A stretch of 64,000 nucleotides of DNA from Colwellia sp. M166 (lineage in GTDB: Bacteria; Pseudomonadota; Gammaproteobacteria; Enterobacterales; Alteromonadaceae), in contig NZ_CP040755.1 of the NCBI RefSeq assembly GCF_024585285.1, positions 3,658,001 through 3,722,000 on the forward strand, written 5' to 3'. Both the position numbers and the translations under genes were made by a program. Position 1 is the first letter of the stretch. The number at the start of each line of letters is the position of its first letter. Positions 57,636 through 64,000 of this stretch are shown in pieces. The notes under the pieces are model-generated. The model was not told the origin of the DNA. It was given only the letters and a program-made list of their open reading frames with translations, and searched no databases.

Positions 57636-57673
57636 GTCGATCCTAGGTAAGTATCAATAAGTTATGTCGAATA

Positions 57674-58630
57674 TTAGATATCAGTTAAGTGTGGTAATGC
57701 CGTGAAGGCCCCTTTTTTCTGACAGGTAAAAGCACCACAGTTAGCACCAAATAACACCGCAGAAGAAACGTGTTCACGTTGCTCAATAATTTCATATAAT
57801 GAATTTATATTTTCATGTTCTCCCAGAGATTTGGCGAGTGAAAATAGAAATCCTGAAATAAAGCTATCACCGGCTCCAGTAGTATCAACGGGAGATATTT
57901 TAGGTACTGTAAGCATTATTGAAAAACTAGCGCAAGTTACTTGAACAGGGTTTGGACCATCAGTGATGACAATAAGTTTAGCGCCAAGTAATAGTAATTG
58001 TTGTACATAAAAATTGACATCAACCTGCTTTATTTCTGCTAAGTATTCGGCTTCGTCTTTACTCAATTTGACTATATCGCTCGCTTCGATACATGCTTCA
58101 ACTCGGGACATCAATAGGGATAAGTCATGCCAAAGCTGTTGACGTAAATTTACATCAAAGCTAATTAATACGTTATTTCTCTTAGCATTTCTTATCGCGT
58201 AAAGTGTATCACTATACATTGGCTGGCTAGTTAATGTGTTTGAACAAAAATGAAAAAAACCAATGTTTTGCCAGTTAATTTTATCAACTTGAGATATGCC
58301 ATATTGCATGTCGGCAGTATTATGTCGATAGAAATTAAATGTTCTCTCACCACGAGAGTCTAAGCTAACTAATACTAATGCGGTATTTGCGCCTTCTATT
58401 CTTTTAACGAAATCGGTATTAACGCCTTCATTTTCTAGCGATTGCATGAGCATGTTACCAAAATTGTCTTCGCTAATACCTCCAGCAAAGTATCCTGTTC
58501 CACCTAACTTAGCATAGGCTACTGCGACATTGGCAGGCGCGCCTCCAGCTAACGGAATATAACTTGGGTCATTGACTGACGTTGGCAGAAAATCGACCAA
58601 CACTTCGCCATAACTGAGTAAAGAAAACAT
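57674..58630 (-). CDS. PfkB-family fructokinase
   Basis: A 318-residue sugar kinase of the ribokinase fold that would phosphorylate fructose released by sucrose phosphorylase. N-terminal GEVLVDFLP, GGAPANVAVAYAKLGG and FAGGISEDNFGNML bind sugar, and the C-terminal DTTGAGDSFISGFLF holds the catalytic Asp and anion hole. The N-terminal pattern resembles fructokinases (ScrK/Mak-like) more than ribokinase. AGGTGAATCT precedes ATG 58630. It follows a terminator and starts the fructokinase-pgi pair; a promoter of its own must lie in the short gap, or there is read-through. Confidence 0.88.
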   Translation of the reverse strand: MFSLLSYGEVLVDFLPTSVNDPSYIPLAGGAPANVAVAYAKLGGTGYFAGGISEDNFGNMLMQSLENEGVNTDFVKRIEGANTALVLVSLDSRGERTFNFYRHNTADMQYGISQVDKINWQNIGFFHFCSNTLTSQPMYSDTLYAIRNAKRNNVLISFDVNLRQQLWHDLSLLMSRVEACIEASDIVKLSKDEAEYLAEIKQVDVNFYVQQLLLLGAKLIVITDGPNPVQVTCASFSIMLTVPKISPVDTTGAGDSFISGFLFSLAKSLGEHENINSLYEIIEQREHVSSAVLFGANCGAFTCQKKGAFTALPHLTDI

Positions 58631-58642
58631 AGATTCACCTTG

Positions 58643-58668
58643 AAAAAAAGCCCATATAAAATGGGCTT
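58643..58668 (-). terminator. Terminator after the TonB-dependent receptor gene
   Basis: On the minus strand AAGCCCAT (from 58668), loop TTTAT, ATGGGCTT, then five T (to 58643): an 8-bp perfect stem with T-run, 39 bases past the receptor stop and 13 bases before the fructokinase start. It probably lets high receptor expression be partly uncoupled from the kinase. Confidence 0.75.
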
Positions 58669-58706
58669 GTTCATACTGTACTGTTACTTACGTTGTTAAT
58701 GACAAA

Positions 58707-61127
58707 TTAAAAGTCGTATTTAAGCGTAATACTACTTGTTCTGCCGTTAATCGTTCTTGCTCTGATAATATCATTCGCAGGAATGTTACCTTCTTCAGCT
58801 TCTGTTATACCTGTAGTGTCAAACAGGTTATTAACATTTAAAGCAATGCTAAACGTGTCTGAAAGGTAATATTGAGCGAAGGCATTTACTTGCGTGTAGC
58901 CATCAAATTTAAGGATGTCATCTGCACTTTGATCACCACCATCTTGCGCATAAGCTTCTGAGGTACCTATTAAACTAAGACCCGCAGAGCCTTGTTCAAA
59001 GTTATAACGGGTAGTTAGTGAATAAACAAAGTCAGCTTGTCTTCTTGGTGTATTTCCCACTGAGGCTGCATTTACGCCATCTTTGGTAATTTCTGCATCA
59101 GTCCAAGTAACGTTACCGCGAATGTCAAAATTACCGATGTAGTAAGCACTTTCTAACTCAAGACCATATGATTCATATACACGGTCAAAGAATTTTTGGC
59201 TTGTTGCTTCAAAATTTTGTTCTTGTGTTTCAGCAAAGAAAGCCGTCGCAAATACTGATAGTTTATCTTGGCGAAACTTAATGCCGGCTTCGAACTGATC
59301 AACTTCATCAACAGCATCTTCATCGGCTACTGAGCCATCAGCGGCAATTTTACCAAAAGCTAAACGGTCAGCATTAGCGGTACCGCCATGGCTTAGTCGG
59401 CCAAAAACAGCTAAATCGTCATTGACAATGTAGTTAGCACCAATTGAGTAAGATGTGTAGCTCCAATCGTAATTAACAATAGAAGGTGCACTATTATTTA
59501 CTGAAGATACGCTCATTTCAGGCACTGATATCTCGCCATCTCTGTTCATGTCTATTTCAGATTGCACTGCACCAGCATATGTACCTGTGGCTTCACCGCT
59601 GTCATGACGAACACTTGCATCGATAGTAAAATCACCAAAAACTGAGTTAATGGCAATATAAGGTGCTGTTACATCATATTGAAGGTCGTAGTTACGTGTA
59701 CAACAATTGCCCCACGCTGGAACACCATAAGCAATTAAACCACTATCAGAAAAGCTTGTACCGTCAGCCGCTGCAACATTAACAAGTGCTGCGTTGTCGC
59801 CTTTAACTTCTGATAAGTAAGAATTCCAAAGCCATGATTGCTCGATATTTTGTAATGACTTGTAATAACCAAAAGTGATGTTGGTATCACCAATAGTTTT
59901 TAAGATTTTTAAGTCGTTAACCATAAAATCTAAGTTGCTCATTTCAACATCAAAGGTATGAATACGCATTAAGTTAGCGCCAGTATAAGCACTACCTTGT
60001 TGAGGTCCATTAGCATAAGTCAATTGCGCGCCTGTACCCGCTAAACTATCAGCAAGCGTTTGGCTATCTTGAATGCTTTCTGGAAATGGCGAGGTAAAAC
60101 TACCTTTCGTGCTTGACGTTCTAAATCTGTTTTCAATCGACCAGTCATTACCTAAGTCAAATACAGCCTCTAAACCAATAGAGTCAACCGTTGGGTTCAT
60201 ACCATCACGCATGTCTGCACGACGAAGATTACCATCACCGTCAGTGCTTAATATTGAGGTGAAATATGCTGAATGAGGCGTATCAGACGAAGGATCGAAA
60301 CTACCCACTGACTTGCCATTTGAACTGGCTGGCATGGGTAAGTAAGCAATGGTTTTATCATCCAAATGCTTGTAATAAAGTCTCACGTAACCTTTATCAA
60401 ATTCTTTGGTAATGTTGGCTTTAATTTGTCCGCCTTTATTACCGGTATAACCCGCTTCTCTTGGTCCTTCACCTTGACGATAGAAACCACCAAGATGGAA
60501 ATACGTGCTGTCGTTTAGCTCGCCGCCAAACTCAAAATCTGTACGGGTATGATCGTAATCTAAACCAATGGTTGTTGCTATGCTACCAGAATCAGACTCA
60601 CCGGTTTTACTGATAATATTAATGATGCCGCCCGGAGCATTTGTGGCGAGAGTAGAAGCCGAACCACCACGAATTGATTCGATTGATGACATTGTGCTAT
60701 CGAGTCTAAGGAAAATATCGGCATTACCAAAAGCTATATCACCAAATTGTAAAATGGGTAATCCATCTTCTTGTAATTGTAAGAATTTTGCGCCACCAGC
60801 TGCCACAGGAAGACCACGTACAGCAATATTTGCGTTACCTTCACCACCAGACGATTCAGAGCGAATACCAGGGATTGATCTAAAAGCTTCGGCTGAACTT
60901 CTCGGTGTTGTTACTTCAATTTGATCAGCAGACAAGCTACTTACCGAGACACTTGATGCCATAACAGTAGAGCCTTTACCTGCAGCACCCGTTATAACTA
61001 TTCGTTCAAAATCTAAGCCTTTTTTTTCTACTGCGGCTTCATCGGTTATTTCTGCGGCACTTAAGCTTGAGCATATAGCTAAAGTTAATGTGCTCAATAG
61101 TAATTTTTTATATGTGAACTGTTGCAT
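58707..61127 (-). CDS. TonB-dependent outer-membrane receptor, probable sucrose uptake
   Basis: An 806-residue 22-strand outer-membrane receptor. The signal peptide (about 1-24) ends SLSAAE. A TonB-box-like FERIVITGAA is at about 39-48, the plug domain (about 55-180) contains FRSIPGIRSES and GGSASTLATNAPGGIINIISKTG, and the barrel ends with the aromatic C-terminus SSITLKYDF. Members of this group carry sugars in many marine gammaproteobacteria. The substrate is inferred from the adjacent kinase, symporter and sucrose phosphorylase. A LacI-type operator overlaps its probable -35 region, so it is likely induced by sucrose. Confidence 0.88.
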   Translation of the reverse strand: MQQFTYKKLLLSTLTLAICSSLSAAEITDEAAVEKKGLDFERIVITGAAGKGSTVMASSVSVSSLSADQIEVTTPRSSAEAFRSIPGIRSESSGGEGNANIAVRGLPVAAGGAKFLQLQEDGLPILQFGDIAFGNADIFLRLDSTMSSIESIRGGSASTLATNAPGGIINIISKTGESDSGSIATTIGLDYDHTRTDFEFGGELNDSTYFHLGGFYRQGEGPREAGYTGNKGGQIKANITKEFDKGYVRLYYKHLDDKTIAYLPMPASSNGKSVGSFDPSSDTPHSAYFTSILSTDGDGNLRRADMRDGMNPTVDSIGLEAVFDLGNDWSIENRFRTSSTKGSFTSPFPESIQDSQTLADSLAGTGAQLTYANGPQQGSAYTGANLMRIHTFDVEMSNLDFMVNDLKILKTIGDTNITFGYYKSLQNIEQSWLWNSYLSEVKGDNAALVNVAAADGTSFSDSGLIAYGVPAWGNCCTRNYDLQYDVTAPYIAINSVFGDFTIDASVRHDSGEATGTYAGAVQSEIDMNRDGEISVPEMSVSSVNNSAPSIVNYDWSYTSYSIGANYIVNDDLAVFGRLSHGGTANADRLAFGKIAADGSVADEDAVDEVDQFEAGIKFRQDKLSVFATAFFAETQEQNFEATSQKFFDRVYESYGLELESAYYIGNFDIRGNVTWTDAEITKDGVNAASVGNTPRRQADFVYSLTTRYNFEQGSAGLSLIGTSEAYAQDGGDQSADDILKFDGYTQVNAFAQYYLSDTFSIALNVNNLFDTTGITEAEEGNIPANDIIRARTINGRTSSITLKYDF

Positions 61128-61511
61128 TTGGTCACCCCATGTTGCTTTTATAGTATGTTTTTAATTATTAAAATAGTTATGTTTTATACTGCAATCAACT
61201 TAATCGATTAAGCTTGATTATTATTTAAAATATGATTACTTTGCAAGCACTTTTTAAATTTTATTTATTTATTTTTATTATTTATTGATAACTAAGATGA
61301 TTTTTAGATAGAGCAACTAGCAGCTATTGTTAGTTTATTAGCTGTAGATCAATTTTGAATAGCTATACGACTTAACTCCGTATATGCCTGGGGAGCTTAT
61401 CCCTATAAAGTTCTTCTCCTATACCAGCTTATTGATTGCTTAAGCTGTTAACGAATAAAGGATATAAGTAAATTTTCACTTCTGCCCTTTATATTACATA
61501 GCCTTGCTAGC
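61128..61511. other. Gap between TonB receptor and symporter genes
   Basis: Holds the receptor promoter and operator (61183-61212). The remaining AT-rich sequence (61213-61511) shows no gene. No obvious terminator of the symporter gene is visible. Confidence 0.5.
61183..61212 (-). promoter_or_regulatory. LacI-type operator and -10 of the TonB receptor gene
   Basis: CTTAATCGATTAAG (61199-61212) is a perfect 14-bp palindrome, identical to the one at 63227-63240. On the minus strand TATAAA (61188-61183) lies 17 bases after TTAATC inside the palindrome, so repressor binding would cover the -35 region. Confidence 0.8.
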
Positions 61512-62885
61512 TTAGCTACGACGCTCAGCTAAATCACATTCAATTTGTGTTAATTGAGCACGGTCAATTTTATAGAAAAGTATCAACACGGCTCCCAGAA
61601 AAAAGAATACCGCGGGCAATATGTTAAACATATAACGAATACCTTCAATTGATTCAGGTGTTTGGGTTTGATTAGCAACAAAGCCAAATGCAGCAAGAAT
61701 AAAACCCGGTAATGCACCACCTACAGCAGAGCCAAACTTCAATGAAAACATAGAAGCTGACACCGTTAAACCTGCACTATTGTTACCTGTTTTCCACTCT
61801 CCATACTCCACACAATCGGTATACATGGTGAATAATAAGGTGATTGCAATACCAAAGGTAATAATCCCTAGCGTGTGAACTATAGTCGTAAGTGCGACAT
61901 TATCTGGTGAGATTGTAAAACCAAAAAATAATAATATTGCATGGAAGAAATTAGTAACAAACATTAATTTATGTTTCTCAAAGCGTGCGACTAGCATAGG
62001 GGTAATCAGGGCACCAAATAGCTGGCCTAGTAAACCACATGAAATAATAAATGTGGTTTGATCCATCCACAAAAACACATTGCTTCCGTCGTCATTCATA
62101 TAGTATTTTGTGTAATAAGCGATTGACGCAAAACGTGCAACCAAGCCAACAACAACAAAAACCCCAGTGCCAACCAGTATCAACCAAGACTTGTTCTTCA
62201 GTAAAGTCGACAGATCATCCTTGATACTAGCCTCATGCTTTTTAGGCATTACTCTTTCTCTAGTAACTGCAAAGGTATACCAAAAAACGGCGACGGAAAG
62301 CACTGCAAATAAAATGATAGTTAAGCGAAAACCAAGTAGTTCATCACCACCACCTAAAAACTCAACTAAAGGTTTAGCGGAAGCTCCAACCACTAGCGAC
62401 CCTATTGAAGCAAAAATAAATCTAAATTGTGCTGCTTTAGTCCGCTCGCCTGATTCAGGATGAATAACTGCCATGAGCCCTGAATAAGGAACATTAATCG
62501 CGGTATAAGCGAGCATGACCAATGAATAAGATACGTAGGCAAAAATTAATTTACCTGTGTCACCAAATTCAGGACCTAAAAATAAAAGGTAACCAAGCAA
62601 TGCATAAGGAATTGCCATCCAAAGCAAGTAAGGTCGGTACTTGCCCCACTTAGTGGTTGTGCGATCTGCAAGTAAGCCCATAGCAGGATCACTAATGGCA
62701 TCAATTACTTTTGTCACCAATAACATGCTTGCCGCAGCAGCAGCAGAAATACCGTACACATCCGTGTAATAATAAAGCAGGAACAGCGCAAAGAACCCCA
62801 TATAGAAGTTTGAAGCCATATCCCCCATGCCATAACCTACCTTTTCTTTAAAAGATAATGGCTCCGTATTAAATCTTGTTTTCAT
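61512..62885 (-). CDS. GPH-family sugar/cation symporter (MFS), probable sucrose transporter
   Basis: A 457-residue inner-membrane transporter with 12 hydrophobic segments. The N-terminal KEKVGYGMGDMASNFY, DAISDPAMGLLADRTTTKWGKYRPYLLW (MelB-type cation/sugar loop) and AYTAINVPYSGL are hallmarks of the glycoside-pentoside-hexuronide family. The C-terminal segment (YGEWKTGNNSAGLTVSASMFSLKFGSAVGGALPG) is also typical. It would import the disaccharide from the periplasm with H+ or Na+. It is divergent from the sucrose phosphorylase gene, and a LacI-like palindrome lies in the shared region. Confidence 0.88.
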   Translation of the reverse strand: MKTRFNTEPLSFKEKVGYGMGDMASNFYMGFFALFLLYYYTDVYGISAAAAASMLLVTKVIDAISDPAMGLLADRTTTKWGKYRPYLLWMAIPYALLGYLLFLGPEFGDTGKLIFAYVSYSLVMLAYTAINVPYSGLMAVIHPESGERTKAAQFRFIFASIGSLVVGASAKPLVEFLGGGDELLGFRLTIILFAVLSVAVFWYTFAVTRERVMPKKHEASIKDDLSTLLKNKSWLILVGTGVFVVVGLVARFASIAYYTKYYMNDDGSNVFLWMDQTTFIISCGLLGQLFGALITPMLVARFEKHKLMFVTNFFHAILLFFGFTISPDNVALTTIVHTLGIITFGIAITLLFTMYTDCVEYGEWKTGNNSAGLTVSASMFSLKFGSAVGGALPGFILAAFGFVANQTQTPESIEGIRYMFNILPAVFFFLGAVLILFYKIDRAQLTQIECDLAERRS

Positions 62886-63043
62886 AATTATAATTCCCCC
62901 AAACTACACCCTTAACACCAAACTAAACAACACTTTAAATAAAGGTTAACCACACAGTTAACGTTTTGTAGTGTGTATATTTGACCATGCAATACGATTG
63001 ATTTTTTTTGTTGATGTTTTTTAAGCTAACTGAGCCACAAATT

Positions 63044-63055
63044 TAAAGCGCTTTA
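63044..63055. promoter_or_regulatory. LacI/cre-like palindrome upstream of the symporter gene
   Basis: TAAAGCGCTTTA is a perfect 12-bp palindrome with the AAGCGCTT core common to LacI-family sites. It differs from the TTAATCGATTAA sites nearby, so it may bind a different regulator. It lies 158 bases from the symporter start. The rest of this 383-base divergent region (62886-63268) shows no gene. Confidence 0.5.
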
Positions 63056-63200
63056 TCAAATAAAGAGGCAAATGCATATAGACTCGCTACATCCTATTTA
63101 TTTAATAAAGGGCTTTTAGCAAAATAATAGCTAAAAAATTAACACCGTATTCAATTCTTATCGTCTTAACAACTTAAAAAGTAAAAATTATTCTTGATTA

Positions 63201-63249
63201 AAGTTGCATAGTATATAAACATAAGCCTTAATCGATTAAGATGCAACTT
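63201..63249 (+). promoter_or_regulatory. Operator and leader of sucrose phosphorylase
   Basis: TATAAA (63214-63219) is a probable -10 element; CTTAATCGATTAAG (63227-63240) follows where transcription should start, identical to the receptor operator. A 9-bp inverted repeat AAGTTGCAT (63201-63209) and ATGCAACTT (63241-63249) brackets the two. Confidence 0.75.
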
Positions 63250-63268
63250 GAAATTAAATGGTAAAGTT

Positions 63269-64000
63269 ATGAAAAATAATGTTCAGCTAATCACCTACAT
63301 TGATAGGTTAACCGGTTCAGATACTAAAACATTAAACAATATTTTAAATGATCAACTGGCAGATTTATTCTCTGGCATTCATTTATTACCATTTTATTAC
63401 CCTATTGACGGTAGTGACGCAGGTTTCGACCCGATAGATCACACCCAAGTTGACAGCCGATTAGGTAATTGGAACGATATAAAAGTATTAGGTGAAGGAC
63501 ATGAATTAATGGCCGACCTTATCGTTAATCATATGTCGGCTAAGTCTAAAGAATTTCAAAGTGTATTACAGTATGGTAAAGAATCTCCGTATTGGGATCT
63601 GTTTTTAACAAAAGATAAAGTATTCCCTGACGGCTTAAGTAAAAGTGATGCTGACAAAATATACCGCCCTAGACCAGGTAGTTGCTTTACCAACTTTGCG
63701 TTACCTAATAATGAAAGTGCCGACTTTTGGACAACGTTTACTGATAATCAAATAGATATAGATATTACATCAGACAAAGGTAAAGAATATTTAAATCGTA
63801 TTTTAAAAACATTTTCTGAAAATAATATTAAAATGATCCGCTTAGATGCGGCAGGTTATGCGCTTAAAAAAGCAGGAACCAGTTGCTTTATGCTAGATGA
63901 AACCTTTGAGTTCATTGATGAGCTAAGTAAGGCAGCAAATGATTTAGGCATTGAAACACTGGTAGAAATTCACTCTTATTATCAAACTCAAATTGAAATT
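63269..64000 (+). CDS. Sucrose phosphorylase, N-terminal part (3' end outside window)
   Basis: The first 244 residues of a GH13_18 enzyme that splits sucrose with phosphate into glucose-1-phosphate and fructose. The start MKNNVQLITYIDRL and blocks GFDPIDHTQVDSRLGNW, DLIVNHMS, YRPRPG and FTDNQIDIDITSDKG match sucrose phosphorylases. The nucleophile is Asp 193 (MIRLDAAGYALKKAGTSCFM) and the acid/base is Glu 233 (VEIHSYY), one position from the D192/E232 of the Bifidobacterium enzyme. It is divergent from the symporter and behind the LacI-type operator. The catalytic residues seen so far are intact; the C-terminal half lies outside. Confidence 0.92.
   Translation, partial: MKNNVQLITYIDRLTGSDTKTLNNILNDQLADLFSGIHLLPFYYPIDGSDAGFDPIDHTQVDSRLGNWNDIKVLGEGHELMADLIVNHMSAKSKEFQSVLQYGKESPYWDLFLTKDKVFPDGLSKSDADKIYRPRPGSCFTNFALPNNESADFWTTFTDNQIDIDITSDKGKEYLNRILKTFSENNIKMIRLDAAGYALKKAGTSCFMLDETFEFIDELSKAANDLGIETLVEIHSYYQTQIEI

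Overview
The window looks like a low-GC marine gammaproteobacterium of the Alteromonadales, probably Colwelliaceae (Colwellia or Thalassotalea type). This rests on gene content (mutH, rdgC, rppH-ptsP-thyA, tig-clpP-clpX-lon-hupB, TonB-dependent sugar uptake) and AT-rich codon use. The genus is an inference, not a database result.

Positions 1 to about 30.7 kb are ordinary chromosome. In order: the end of a sensor histidine kinase; a GntR regulator; a SulP anion transporter; a DUF1289 protein; a pair of exported amidohydrolases; a hexose-6-phosphate mutarotase; a diguanylate cyclase; mutH; rppH-ptsP; a TSUP permease; thyA; a YfhL-type ferredoxin with the tRNA hydroxylase trhP; an HDOD protein; rdgC; a second histidine kinase; a porin behind a Pho-box; folD; a four-gene tRNA cluster (Pro, Arg, His, Pro) containing a decayed fifth tRNA-Pro; then tig, clpP, clpX, lon (with a sigma-32-type promoter) and hupB.

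From 30.7 to about 55 kb is a mobile island directly downstream of the hupB terminator. It opens with three consecutive tyrosine-recombinase genes and a small helix-turn-helix/coiled-coil gene, matching the gamma-mobile-trio (GmtY/GmtZ/GmtX, VPA1270-VPA1267-like) arrangement, followed by a RecD2-like helicase. Next is a Gabija anti-phage system (gajA, gajB) on the minus strand. Last is a module with no recognised name: a small controller-type XRE regulator, divergent from an SF2 helicase operon with four other proteins. Two IS21-family elements split the GmtY-like recombinase and gajB. Target duplications and ends can be read to the base, and removing each element in silico restores an uninterrupted frame. 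An IS3-family element lies just upstream of gajA. The three transposons and one small island gene carry six frameshifts, every one equivalent to one extra A in an A-run.

From 55 kb to the end: an orphan dual-specificity-type phosphatase, a MITE-like inverted-repeat element, and a sucrose catabolic locus. The locus has pgi, a PfkB fructokinase, a TonB-dependent receptor, a GPH-family symporter and the start of a sucrose phosphorylase. Identical 14-bp LacI-type palindromes precede the receptor and the phosphorylase, so they probably answer to one repressor outside the window. The implied pathway is outer-membrane uptake, inner-membrane symport, phosphorolysis to glucose-1-phosphate and fructose, fructose phosphorylation, and isomerisation by Pgi.
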